From Eleusine coracana subsp. coracana (lineage: Eukaryota; Streptophyta; Magnoliopsida; Poales; Poaceae): a DNA stretch of 64,000 nt. The notes under the pieces are model-generated. The model saw only the letters and a program-made list of their open reading frames with translations. It was not told the DNA's origin and ran no database searches. Positions 11,291-21,875 of the stretch are shown one piece after another (the first letter of the stretch is position 1; each line of letters opens with the position of its first letter). Where the stretch lies: positions 17,576,501 through 17,640,500 of the forward strand of contig CM064417.1 of assembly GCA_032690845.1 (NCBI GenBank), in the 5' to 3' direction. A program made the position numbers and the translations under genes.

Positions 11291-12440
11291 ATCGCATATA
11301 TATCATAAGCAGATATATCATAGGCCGTAAGTATATGGCATATATATGGCCACAAGTAAATAATACTACGGATATAGTGCCCATGACAACATGAAAGTGA
11401 GCAAGTAGGCAACAAGTAAACTACAAGCATTTTTAGATCCTATACTGCAGTTAATTACTAAGCATACAGGCAGCAAGTAAACTACAAGTATGGTGACAAG
11501 TAAATAATACTACGGATTATTTAGAAATGGCAGCAAAAAGAATATAGACAGCAAGTAAACTACAAGCATTTTCAGATCCTATCACAAAGAAAATAAAGAT
11601 CACATAGATGTAGAGTATGGTGAAACAATCTGAACTATAAATATGGTGAGTATCTAGATAAATATGGTGAAACAATCTGAACTATAACACCTTCTATCTT
11701 TAAAAGTGGCCAAGTCAGTTGCATACTAATCAATAGCACAATCTGCTGGTCATTTGTAGTCATATTATGTAATATATCTTCTAGGCTCATATAAAATAAA
11801 TCAAAATATCACAGACAAAACAAAATATAAAGAGAAACCTAAGACTACTAAACCAGTTACAGAATGAGAAAATCCAGGGCTATAAGCACTAGTCATCGGC
11901 AAAATTATTTCATAACAACCCCATCTAGCAACTCCCAATTGCATTCAGATGGCCACAAGCTAAATTGGGTGTTGTGGAAACTGATGCTCACGTGATTACA
12001 ATGGTCCATAGGATACAGAGCTAATGCTCAAAAACTGAACAAGTAGAACTGGACCCTATTACTATAAAGATCCACAGACTGCTAAACCTTGAAGTGAAGC
12101 CCAAGGAATTCACATACAGAGAGCTAAACCAGGCCACAGGGTGCTCTGCAAGCACAGAGAGGGCGCATGTAGTGCAGAGGATAGGAGCAATCACACACAC
12201 ATGCACCATTTCTTAGATCATGGCTATGACAACAAGTATATGACATTGCAAGTATAGGAACATTGCATATGACATCATAGAAACATCGCATATGAAAACA
12301 TGGAAACATCGCATATGACAACAAGTATATGACATGGCTAATCAGATCATGGCTAATCAGGGCAGCAGAGGACATGTAAACATCACATTTCATATAGTGC
12401 TCAGATCATGGCCAATCAGGGCAGCAGAGGACATGAACAA
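11291..12440. other. AT-rich CACTA interior with short ATATGAC repeats
   Basis: No coding signal. Short phrases recur (AACATCGCATATGA, CAAGTATATGACAT, AAGTAAACTACAAGCAT), giving a scrambled satellite look, especially at 11290-11580 and 12230-12350. It probably represents a long intron or leader of the second CACTA gene. Confidence 0.5.
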
Positions 12441-13255
12441 TCACACACGCATACAGAGAGAGAGAGAGAGAGGTCGGGCGCACCTGGTCGTCGATGGGCA
12501 GGAGGGCGTTGGAGAGGGAGGCGCTCGGAGGGGCGAAGGTGGCGGTTCTCGGGGAGGAGGGCGACGCGATGGCTATCGGTGAGAGGGGAGCCCGACGTGG
12601 CGGTGCTCAGGGAGGAGGGGGCGACAACGCTCGGGAGAGGATCCCGCGTCACGAGGCGAAGCTCGGGGAGGAGGGGAGCCTGACGCGGCGGTGCTCCGGG
12701 AGGAGAGTGACACGGTGACAGACGGAGGGACGAGGAGGCCGGGGCATGGTCAGGAGAGGAGGCCCACGCGGCGGCCGTCGATGAGGAGAGGAGGCCCACG
12801 CGGCATACGGGATCGGGGAGGGGGCCCACACAGTGGCCATCGACGCGAACATGAGGAGGAGGCCCGCGCGACGGCCATTGATGAGGAGAGGGGGAGGAGG
12901 CCCGCGCGGCGTCCGTCGACGAGGAGAGGGGGAGGAGGCCTGCGCGGCGGCCGTTGACGAGGAGAGGGGGAGGAAGCCCGCATGGTGGACGTCGACGAGG
13001 AGAGGGGGAGGAGGCCCACGTAGCGGTCGTCGACGAGGAGAGGAGGAGGCGGTGGACGGAGGGCCGACGAGGAGACAGGGCCCACACGGAGAGCTCTAGG
13101 AGGGGGAGGGGCCTGCGAGCGCGTCGTCAATGAGGGGGAGGAGGATCGGCGACCATCGACGAGCTCGAGGAGGCGGCGGCACCCGGGGAGAAAAGCTTTA
13201 GTGGCAGCCTTACGGCGTGGAGAAAAGCTTCAGGGAGTTAGGGTTTGGGCCCCGC
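12440..13255. repeat. GC-rich leader with 38-bp minisatellite
   Basis: It starts with a (GA)n run at 12455-12473 and then becomes strongly GC-rich. From about 12760 to 13060 the sequence is built from roughly seven imperfect repeats of a 38-bp unit around GCCCGCGCGGCGGCCGTCGA and GAGGAGAGGGGGAGGAG. The clearest step is at 12900 to 12938. A 38-bp unit shifts frame at each repeat, so the long open frames on both strands are a composition effect rather than a protein. In element orientation it follows the internal TATA site, so it may be 5' leader of the second gene. Confidence 0.7.
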
Positions 13256-13267
13256 GTACGCCCTTGG

Positions 13268-13274
13268 TTATATA
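13268..13274 (-). promoter_or_regulatory. Internal TATA box for second CACTA gene
   Basis: TATATAA on the minus strand, directly downstream in gene orientation of the internal TAGCGGCGG motif group (13288-13359) and upstream of the GC-rich leader. The same order, motif cluster then TATA, occurs at the right end of the element for the transposase gene. No transcript evidence was available. Confidence 0.45.
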
Positions 13275-13287
13275 GGGTTTCTCTCTT

Positions 13288-13359
13288 TAGCGGCGGCTCA
13301 CAAAGCTAACTGTCGCTAAAGAGAAATAGCGGCGGTTGTTTTTGTAAGCCGCCGCTATT
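13288..13359. repeat. Internal copy of subterminal motif with perfect hairpin
   Basis: TAGCGGCGG occurs at 13288 and 13327, with inverse forms at about 13311 and 13349. AATAGCGGCGG (13325-13335) and CCGCCGCTATT (13349-13359) are exact reverse complements, giving an 11-bp stem with a 13-base loop. These are the motifs otherwise found only at the two ends of the CACTA element. Confidence 0.75.
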
Positions 13360-13369
13360 CTAAAATATT

Positions 13370-13640
13370 TTAAAAAATATATTCATTTTAAAAAGTTTAA
13401 AAAATATATTCATTTTAGGAAGCTATTAAAATAACTTATTCATTTAGAAAGCTATTAAAAATACATTTTAAAATACCTTATTCATTTAGAAAGCTATTAA
13501 AAATATATTATTCATTTAGAAAGCTTTTAAAAATATATTATTAATTTAGAAATCTTTTAAAAAGTACATTATTCATTTATAAATATATTATTCATGTAGA
13601 AATAATATTATTCATTTAGAAATATGTTATTCATTTTGCA
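13370..13640. repeat. AT-rich degenerate tandem repeat, unit about 30-40 bp
   Basis: Built from repeats of a phrase like TTATTCATTTAGAAAGCT followed by an A/T run, at least seven times with variable spacing. It lies between the 3' end of the transposase pseudogene and the internal promoter of the next gene. It may simply be slippage-prone spacer. Confidence 0.75.
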
Positions 13641-13979
13641 AAAACACCAGTACACTTTCGCAAAATTATATTTTTGGTCCACATATCTTTTTTCAAAATT
13701 ACAAAAAGGTCCTTAGAACCTTGCTAGAATTACAGATATGCCCCTATATATTTTTTTTGAAGATTGTATTACTCATTTCCCCATAAAATTACATTTTATA
13801 GAAATCATATCTTCTCAAGCATGTAAGTGTGTTTTAAGCCATTATTGCATTCGTGCCTAACAATTGTTAGGACATGTGCTATTGCTTTATATTAAAATAA
13901 GCATAAATTCCGTAGAACATAATACAAGGTTCGAATAATAAAAGGTACTTAATAAAATAAAATTACATGATGCTTGAGT

Positions 13980-16900
13980 TAGCCTTGAACGACTTTTCCT
14001 TTGCGGTGATCGGTGCACATGTAGGGCATTCCACCAGTAAAGGAGAGTCTTGCTTCTAAGACTTTTAAAATTTTTTGGATCTATGAAACATGACACCTCG
14101 TAATATTGATTGTAATCATCTCGATCCTCCACATTCTTCACTCCAAGGATTCTTTGTTTACCTGGAACAACAATGTATTTCTTTTAGTCCTTTGGATCAA
14201 GTACATAAAACACCAGTTCCACAGTCTTGGCCAGTATCCCAGGCTCATCTTTGTGATCAACATTGTTAAGATCGACAATTGTGAAACCATATTCATCCAC
14301 CTCGACGCCATTAGGGTGCTTCACTCATTTGCGTTTAAATACAGAAACCTATAAATTTGCACCGTAGTCTAGTTCCCATATTTCCTCAATGTACCCGCAA
14401 TACGAGGTCATTTGGTCCTCTTCATCAATGGCTTCTACTCGTACACCACTGTTTTGATAGTTGCTCTTCTTATCCTTCTGTTGGGTGTAGAAGGTAAAAC
14501 CATTGATGTCGTATGCCTGAAAGGTAACCACGGTTCTTCTCGGGCGGCTAGCCAACTTTCTCAACATTTTCTCTTTCACGGACTTGCCACATGGAACGTC
14601 TTGGGAGCTAAACCATGATGTGAAAGAGCGCTTGTGCTCGTCTATGATCCATTTATCCATCGCATCCTTGTTGTTACAGCGAAGCTCTAACAGATGTTTC
14701 TAAAAATACGGTCCCACAATATGCATTTGTTGCAATACGCTGAAATGTTCTTGGTCCACTTGTTTGAAGTCACGATCGATGAACGATCTACGTCCTTTCA
14801 TACCTTTTCCAGATAATCTACCCTCATGACGAGACACGAGGAGACCAATTGATCTGCTACCATCATTAATGTAATCTGAGCAACATTCGATGATCTGCTT
14901 AGTTGTGTAGCCCTCGATCATAGAACCCTCTGGATGTGAATGAGTACGTACATAGCATTTCAATACATACATGAACCTCTCAAACGGAAACATCTGATGC
15001 AGGTAGACGGGCCCCAATGTAGAGATCTGGTCAACAATATGAATTATGAAGTGTTCCATCGTATCGAAAAAGGATGGAGGGAAGATCATCTCAAGTATGC
15101 TCATTGTTTCCTTCATGTGGGTCCGTAGGTCATTTAACTCGTCTTCAGTTATCACCTTCTTCGATATCGCGTTAAAGAAGTAGCAAAGGCGAGTTACAAC
15201 CAACTTTAGCCATGGTGATTTAACAGCTCTAATAGCAATAGGGAGAAACACCGAAAGCATTATGTGGCAATCATGAGTGTTGTACCCACTTATCTTTAAC
15301 TCTTCCATATTTACAAGATTCTTGATATTCGATGAGAAACCCATCGGTACTTTAATTCCACTGAGGCACTTATAGAATGCTATTTTCTCCTCAGTCGTAA
15401 GTGTGTAGGCTGCCAGGGGGAGAAAGTACTTTCCATTTGCTCTTTCTTGCGGATGGAGCTCTAATCTTAGTCCCATCACTACAAGATCTCTACGTGCGCT
15501 GAGTCCATCCTTTGTCTTACCGGGTTGGTCGAGTATAAGTCCGCTACTACTGTCAAATACACCCTTCCTAATATGCATCCAGTCGAAGGCATGATTCACT
15601 TCCAATTCTTTCCAATAATTGAAATATACGAAGAAAATGGATTTCTTCTTAAACGGCATGAGACCTTTTGCCTTTTTGACTCCCTTCACCAGCTTACCAA
15701 AAACAACACTGATATTTTTAACAAGGTCAAACATGACCCTGCTAGTCCAACGTCGATGTTCTATGTCGTTCTCAACATTGCCATCAAAGTATCTAGCCAT
15801 CGCGCGATACCTGTGTTTTGATAGTAAGAATTGGTGGTTTTGCGTATACACTAGCTTCTGGGATGCTGGAAGGTACACATGGGATGTATCATCCATGCAT
15901 ACAAAACATGCTGCCTTTCCTTTGACCTGTCCTGATAGCGCCCTTAGTGTCGGGGAATCACTTACCATGCAAAAAATAATTGCTATGATCGTGAAGTACT
16001 CTCTTCGATACTCATCCCATATATGGACCCCCTCCAACCATAGTTTCTGCATGTCTTCGAACAATGGTACTAAGAACATGTCTATGTCGTTACTAGGTTC
16101 TTTAGGCCCAGATATAAGAGTGGTCAGCAGTAGATACTTACGCTTATGGCATAACCATGGTGGAATGTTGTACATTGCTAGTATCACTGGCCAAGTGCTA
16201 TGCGGATTCCTCATTTGACCGAATGGGTTCATCCCGTCTTTACTCAATGCAAATCGTATGTTCCTTTCCTCATTAGAGAAGTCTCGATGATCCTCATCAA
16301 ACTTTTTCCACCGTGTTCCATCTACGGGATGCCTGAGCTTACCGTCCCCCTTGCGTGCATGCCATGTCATCATTGCCGCATCCCTAGGGTTTGCGAACAA
16401 GCGTCTGATGCGATCGACCACGGTTAACTAACAAATGACTAAGGCAGGAACCTTACTATCATCACTGTCATCGACGATAGAACTTCTTTTCTTCTTTCTC
16501 CCCTTAGTTGTATTCTTCACGCCACCATCGGTGTCACAATCGTTGTTCCTCTTATAACGACTGCGTTTGCACCTTGGGCATCTCACAGTGTCCTGATGCT
16601 CCTTTCGATACAATATGCAATGATTTGGACACGCGTGAATTTTTTGCACGCCCAACGAAAGTGGGGAAATCAGCTTCTTAGCAAGGTATGTTGTCCTTGG
16701 CAATAAGTTGGGCTTCGGCAGCGCAACGGAAATAAGTTCCAACAAATCCGTGAAACTAGCATCCGACCAGCCATGCATGGCCTTTAGCTTCATCAGCTTA
16801 AGTACAATATGCAACACGATGAACTCTTTACCACATCCCCGAGATTCATTATATAATGGATTCTTTGATGTCTTCTCTATTCTATAAAAAATATCAAGCC

Positions 16901-17306
16901 TTTTAGTTGTACCGGCATTGATCAACACCTGTGACTCAATATGACAAAACAACTCCTCAACATCAAAATAAGCGTCACCAGGAGACTCTGTCGCATCTGC
17001 ACCAGGCGAAATGACAGCCTGGACTTCAACTTCAATATGCTCATCAAATTCCATATCGACCACACTGTTCTCACCATGTTTTGTCCACCTCGTATACCCC
17101 TCAACAAAACCCCTCCGCACCAAGTGTGATTTGATTACCTCTATATCATTCCACAGATTCTGATTCTTGCAATCAAAACACAGACAATATATATCAGTTG
17201 TCCGTTCACATCGAGCATGTTGTGCGGCCCCTTGGACGAATTTGTACACTTCGCGTAAAAATATTGGACCGGGTCTTGGCGCCTCGTACATCCAAGATCT
17301 ATCCAT
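13980..17306 (-). pseudogene. CACTA TNP2-class transposase, broken by stops
   Basis: Minus strand. The N-terminus MDRSWMYEAPRPG at 17306 is the typical transposase-associated domain start. CPNHCILYRKEH...CPRCKRSRY (about 16640-16550) is a zinc-binding C..H..C..C cluster. The tnp2 domain follows (about 16420-15500: DGMNPFG, NIPPWLCHKRKYLLLTTLISGPKEP). Then come a DUF4218 segment (MFPFERFMYVLKCYVR, about 14980) and a DUF4216-like end (GVEVDEYGFTIVDLNN, about 14300). The reading frame holds across the region but is closed by stops at 16428-16430, about 14700, about 14350, about 14330 and about 14190. Family members act in the nucleus to cut element ends; this copy cannot make a full protein. Confidence 0.88.
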
Positions 17307-17349
17307 CACGAACAACCTTGAACGGAAACCCAAAAATTATTAAAATTCA

Positions 17350-17650
17350 TTAAATTAATTATGTGCGACAAAAAATTTAAACATTCACTAAATATTACAT
17401 AGAGTGAGAAATATTATGCAAGGTAAAATAAAACAAACAACAAATCATTTTATATTTTATTTAACTTTTATCACCATCTATCCAAAAAATATTAGATATT
17501 AATTAATTAATTATGTGTAACAAAAAATTTAAATATTCACTAAATATATAAACATTGAAAAATAAATTACATGAAGTGAGAAATATTATGCAAGGTAAAA
17601 TAAAACAAACATCAAATTATTTTATATATTAATTAACTTTTATCAAGAAA
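17350..17650. repeat. Tandem duplication, unit about 152 bp
   Basis: The phrase AATTATGTG(C/T)(G/A)ACAAAAAATTTAAA and the downstream GAGAAATATTATGCAAGGTAAAATAAAACAAACA each occur twice, about 152 bp apart (17361 and 17513). They are in the AT-rich leader or intron just upstream of the transposase coding start. Confidence 0.75.
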
Positions 17651-18074
17651 TAATAAAAAATTAACTTCCCTCTTGCCCTAATACATATAATAACTTCTCA
17701 CTTTTCTAAAAACCAAACTAGATCTAGATTCCCATTGACATAAAAGAAGCTACATATAATAATTTTTTTGTGTAGTGATGTAAGTGATGATGTATGCATT
17801 CATAAATTTGAATTACAACCCAATAGAACCATCCAAATTAAAAGAATTTAGCTAAAATTTGATGAAAACCTAACAAACTTAAAACCCAAAATTCAACTTG
17901 ATTTTGGAATGAGAGACTAAAAAAACCTATGGGATGAGTTCCCCTTACCTCAAAGATCAAATTTCTGCAAAAAAAAAAAAAATGAACTCAAAACCTTCCC
18001 CCCTTGATTTTCGTGATTTATCCAAATTTTTGGACCGCCACTGTTCGAGTGAAATGGGGAGCTATCGGAACGCT

Positions 18075-18084
18075 CTATTTATAG
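18075..18084 (-). promoter_or_regulatory. TATA box for CACTA transposase gene
   Basis: CTATAAATAG on the minus strand, just inside the right subterminal repeats and about 770 bp upstream of the transposase start codon. The leader between them is AT-rich and could contain an intron. Confidence 0.6.
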
Positions 18085-18094
18085 CCTGGGCACT

Positions 18095-18327
18095 CTCTAG
18101 CGGTAGTCGGAATTATCAACCGCCGCTACTATGCCCTAATAGCGGTGACGTTATAAACCTGGGCCATTTATAGAGACGGTTAACGATTTCAACCGCCGCT
18201 ATAGGGGGCTCTGTAGCGACGGCTCACAACGCGGCAGGCCCCCTAGTCTTTGTAGCGGCGGCTCACTTTGGGCCCCACCGCTGCGGCCTTTGGGATGTCG
18301 CCGCTACAGGCTCGTTTTGTGGTAGTG
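18095..18327. repeat. Right subterminal repeats and terminal repeat of CACTA
   Basis: About eight TAGCGGCGG-type motifs occur in both orientations, ending in the terminal repeat whose last bases are GTGGTAGTG on the plus strand. It mirrors the left-end cluster. Confidence 0.8.
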
Positions 18328-18330
18328 ATA

Positions 18331-19009
18331 ACATCTTCACTTTAGAATTAAATGTCTATCTACAAATAAAAGAGGGCATTAATCCAGAATGAGAGCTGAC
18401 TGGACAACTTTGAGTCTCTATTATTCTTTATTAGTTTCTCTGTAATACTTGGTGGAGAGAAAAGGGTAACTGTTTATATGAATGTTGTTTTCGTAATAGG
18501 TACATAACTGTGGCTTAATTTAGTTAAGGAAACCCACTTTCAATTTCCACGAAATAGTATGACCTGTGCATTAAAAAAGAACCTGATATTTTAATGTGCA
18601 TTGCTATTATTATTATTTATGTTTTGATATTAGCCAATAATAAATAATAGACCAGTGCAAATAGAATCAGTTTAATAATAAGTTTTATAGGAATCACATA
18701 TTTGAAAATACACTTCTGTTATAAATAATTTATTACTACATGCTTATATATTGCCATCCTTTTTTTTATGGGATTTCCTGACATTTGAATCTGTCAAAAT
18801 GGATTACAATGTGAAACAAAAAAGGATGATCAAGCTAAAAATGTGATGATGAAGCTAATTTGAGAAGCAGTGCAGGTCAAGCAGATTAGGAAGGGTGTAG
18901 GGAATGAATTATGATTGTGTAGGGTGGGATGGGACATCGGTGATATCTCATGTCTAAATTTATTTTGTGAAGTTTAATATGTTGCGTGTACATATTTTAT
19001 ACTGAATCC
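18331..19009. other. AT-rich intergenic sequence
   Basis: Nothing coding or repetitive is recognised between the CACTA right end and the next SINE. Confidence 0.5.
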
Positions 19010-19329
19010 ATTGTGTTCATGTTGCAAAGGCACTCACGGTGCAGCGGTGGAGGTCGCTGGTGGGCAGGGTGTCCGCCCAAGTTCGAAACTTGGGTGCTGC
19101 ACACATTATTTGTGGCTTTGGTCTCCACCTCCCTGCTATGACTGTTGTGGCATCCTAGGCTGCCAGCATGTGCATGCGTCAGGCTGCTTTGTGCCTTGTC
19201 TGCGGCCATGCGCGTGCGCCGGTGAGGCCCGGTCGAGGCCCGGTCCTGACAGGCTTCGGTGGTACCATCTCTCTTAATAAAAAGTCAGGGAGACATCGGA
19301 TCCTTGATAAGTTTTTTATTGTGTTCATG
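19010..19329 (+). mobile_element. SINE with perfect 12-bp TSD
   Basis: The body is 19022-19317. The tRNA-like head has a box A around GTGCAGCGGTGGAGGTCGC and a box B around AGTTCGAAACTTGGG. The tail region is GC-rich and ends in a T run. ATTGTGTTCATG is duplicated exactly at 19010-19021 and 19318-19329. It lies about 0.8 kb upstream of the GST start codon. It encodes nothing. Confidence 0.88.
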
Positions 19330-19878
19330 GATCGTACATTAATTGATATGATCTCTCTGCTTCAACCTGAATACCGATATGATTATGCATTTACTAAATT
19401 GATGTGTTATCAATTTGTTTCAACGACAATATTAGCAAATGTACATGAGTTTGTGGAAAAAAAAATGAGATAAACGCCAGACCTATCACCCTCATATGAC
19501 TTAACGCAAACTTGTCTGTAATATGTTGTATTTTAAATATATGTATATCTATATTATTTTTTTAATATATTTTCTAGATTTCAATTAACTAAAAGTTTTT
19601 ATTTGATAGTTTGTTATTTTATGTTTTGATTTATTTTTTTTAAGATTATGATCCGATAACTCAAAGAAGTGATTGAAAGTTGCTCAAAATTTAGCGAACC
19701 TTTTTTTGTTTTTTAAAGCATGTAGCAACATATAGACATTTTGCTAGTCTAACATATATATTGTGACTTCAGACTATTGATGTGCCTGCGATAAATATCT
19801 GACTATGTATGTGATACATTAGAAGGTACAGTGTGAAATATTGAAACAAATCTATACAACTTGTGGTGGGGGTGAGTT
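19330..19878. other. AT-rich GST upstream region
   Basis: Distal promoter region of the GST gene, AT-rich, with no repeat boundary visible. No specific element is supported before 19879. Confidence 0.5.
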
Positions 19879-19884
19879 CACGTG
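19879..19884. promoter_or_regulatory. G-box (CACGTG) upstream of GST
   Basis: A palindromic CACGTG about 130 bp upstream of the TATA box. G-boxes bind bZIP and bHLH factors in plants. Use here is inferred from position only. Confidence 0.4.
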
Positions 19885-19923
19885 CCGTGTGATCTTACCT
19901 CAGCAAATGTGCCGCATCACTGC

Positions 19924-19942
19924 TAACGTAAAGGCGCTTCTT
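19924..19942. promoter_or_regulatory. ocs/as-1-like element upstream of GST
   Basis: ACGTAA at 19926-19931 followed by GCGCTT a few bases later resembles the plant ocs element, a twin-half-site TGA-bZIP target common in GST promoters and linked to xenobiotic and oxidative induction. Spacing differs by about one base and the second half is weak, so this is suggestive. Confidence 0.4.
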
Positions 19943-20009
19943 GTGCCTTTGCCCCGGGTCCGGAACATCCGAACCTTCTGGTCTCCTCTTGGTTGTTGCC
20001 CGACAGCGC

Positions 20010-20016
20010 TATAAAG
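20010..20016 (+). promoter_or_regulatory. TATA box of GST gene
   Basis: TATAAAG about 95 bp before the start codon, within GC-rich surroundings. It is well placed for a short 5' UTR beginning near 20040. Confidence 0.7.
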
Positions 20017-20110
20017 AGGAGGCCACCACTAGCCTGTCACACCTCAGCGTTATAATTGCCGTCGTGACCTTTCACTGTTGCAGTTGTAGCAGGCCGCAAG
20101 CGGAGCAACA

Positions 20111-20988
20111 ATGGCGCCGGTGAAGGTTTTTGGTTCGGCGATGTCGACCAACGTGGTGCGAGTGCTGGTGTGCCTCGAGGAGGTCGGCGCTGAGTACGAG
20201 GTTGTCAACATCGACTTCCAGGCCAAGGAGCACAAGAGCCCCGAGCATGTCGCCAGAAACGTAAGATCGAATCCCTGCTTCTCATGACTCTGCTCATCAT
20301 CGGTTTCTTCATTCCATGGGAGTTTATTACTTAGCAGAGGAGCTGATGATGATTCTGCGTGGCGATTTCTCCTTGTTACAGCCGTTCGGCCAGATCCCAG
20401 CCTTCCAGGATGGTGACCTCTTCCTCTTCGGTATGCTTCGCGTTTTTACAGTCTCAGGATGCTAAATTTTATTAATCTGCTGCATACAGAGGCTTAAGTA
20501 ATTACTCTGCTTGTTGATTCGCTGCAGAGTCCCGGGCCATTGCAAAGTACGTTGCGCGCAAGCACAAGTCAGCTGACGCCGACCTCCTGCGCGAGGGCAA
20601 CCTGAATGAGGCGGCCATGGTCGACGTGTGGACGGAGGTCGAGGCGCACCAGTACAATCCGGCCATTTCGCCCATCGTGTACGAGTGCCTCGTCAATCCG
20701 GCCATGAAAGGCCTCCCTACCAACCAGAAGGTCGTGGACGAGAGCCTGGACAAGCTCAAGAAGGTGCTCGAGGTCTACGAGGCGCGCTTATCCAAGACCA
20801 AATACCTAGCCGGCGACTTCGTCAGCTTCGCAGATCTCAACCACTTCCCTTACACCTACTACTTCATGGCCACACCGCACGCCTTGGTGTTCGACTCCTA
20901 CCCGCACGTCAAGGTGTGGTGGGAGAGCCTCATGTCCAGGCCGTCCGTCAAGAAGCTTAGCGCCAACATGCCCACTTCTTGGCCGTGA
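20111..20988 (+). CDS. Glutathione S-transferase, phi class (GSTF), three exons
   Basis: Conjugates glutathione to electrophiles such as herbicides and oxidation products in the cytosol. Exons are 20111-20260, 20382-20430 and 20528-20988. The introns (121 and 97 bp) have GT...AG ends, and the phases match the three-exon plan usual for phi GSTs. The product is 219 residues, the normal size. The N-terminal thioredoxin-like domain runs to about residue 80. It holds the catalytic-type serine (residue 12, AMSTNVVR), NPFGQIPAFQDGDL and the glutathione-binding FESRAIAKYV. The C-terminal helical domain includes AAMVDVWTEVEAHQYNP, KKVLEVYEARL and YLAGDFVSFADLNHFPY, the phi signature. It most resembles maize GST I-type proteins by memory. 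The first ATG after the TATA box fits the family N-terminus (MAPVKVFG). No break is seen, so it is probably functional. It is the only intact host gene in the window. Confidence 0.96.
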
Positions 20989-21110
20989 TTATTGCATATG
21001 CGCGCTCGCATTCTGCAGTCCAGGGAATAATTTGTTGGAACCGAAGTTACTGGCACTATATCTGTTGATCAATAACAATATATATACATTTATTAAGCAA
21101 TGTTTGTTTC

Positions 21111-21116
21111 AATAAA
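21111..21116 (+). terminator. Poly(A) signal of GST gene
   Basis: AATAAA about 120 bp after the stop codon, preceded by a T/A-rich far-upstream region. This is a plausible near-upstream polyadenylation element. Confidence 0.6.
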
Positions 21117-21159
21117 ATTTTGTGGCCACGAGTTGTCGTGTTTGATCCTTGGCAAGATG

Positions 21160-21875
21160 GGAAAAAATCTAGTGCAAAAGACAGTTTAAGGATGTGGAGG
21201 AGCATTTAAGGTTTTCTAGCGGATATGGATAATTTGAATCTGATGATATGAGGATATAGGATAGGTTATGATATTGAAAAAATTCGATGGATAAGGATGA
21301 TCCGATAATTTGAAGTGGATTATCCAAAACTCATAATAGGATTATCTGATAATTTTTTTCAATCCAAAATATATAATTTCTAGTGATAGTGACAATAAGT
21401 CTTGATCGTGTCACTCAACATCCTATTATATACTAAAGACTAAAGTGGTCATATGACAGAAAAATAATAATATGTTTAATGTTTGCTTCAAACATTTTAT
21501 TTTATTATTCATACTCGCGTGATTTTTCAAATATAGAACACATACATTATTTATTTGCTATGAGTACTCACTTAAAAGATTGGGTTATGTGTTTTAGTTG
21601 TTCTTCTTGGTGGCTGCTATAATCATACATGTACTCTGCAAATTCTTAATCAGCATATATTTCTCTATATGAACAGATATCATCCGATAATTTAAAATCC
21701 GCTTTCGATCTGCCTCCGGTTCGACTCCGTACCGTCTCCGGCATCTAAAAATATCCGTATTCGCATCCGCATCCGCGTATTATCCGCTTCACCCCGAATC
21801 CGACAAAAGAATGTGAAGTAGGATATGGGAAAAGTATTATCCGATCCGATCCGCTTTCATCCTTAGTTAGGTGCA
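21160..21875. mobile_element. Probable non-autonomous hAT-type remnant
   Basis: The sequence is rich in GGATAT/GGATAA/ATCCGAT phrases. It closes on the right with CCGATCCGCTTTCATCCTTA, which in reverse complement gives TAAGGATGAAAGCGG, similar to the start of hAT elements in grasses. A weaker TAAGGATG occurs at the left near 21190. No clean 8-bp target duplication is seen, only a loose GTGCAAA(A)GA phrase on both sides. No transposase is present. Confidence 0.35.

Larger units (their letters stand above)
6687..18327 (-). mobile_element. CACTA (En/Spm) DNA transposon, 11.6 kb
   Basis: The left end reads CACAACAGC...GGCCTGTAGCAGCGG. The right end, read in reverse complement, is CACTACCAC...GAGCCTGTAGCGGCGA. 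They form an imperfect terminal inverted repeat in which only the right terminus is an exact CACTA. The flanking trinucleotides are ATT (6684-6686) and ATA (18328-18330), a 3-bp target duplication with one change. Both ends carry clusters of TAGCGGCGG-type motifs in both orientations. Inside, on the minus strand, lie a TNP2-class transposase and a second TNP1/Ulp1-like gene. The transposase has several in-frame stops, so this copy is not autonomous, though its ends might still be mobilised in trans. Confidence 0.88.

Noticed and set aside
12416..13130. 223- and 126-codon open frames over the minisatellite
   Set aside because: The 38-bp repeat changes frame every unit and both strands are open; low-complexity translation rather than a gene.
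20502..20759. Minus-strand and alternate-frame open frames inside the GST exon
   Set aside because: They are shadows of the GC-rich GST coding exon, which has the conserved protein in its own frame.
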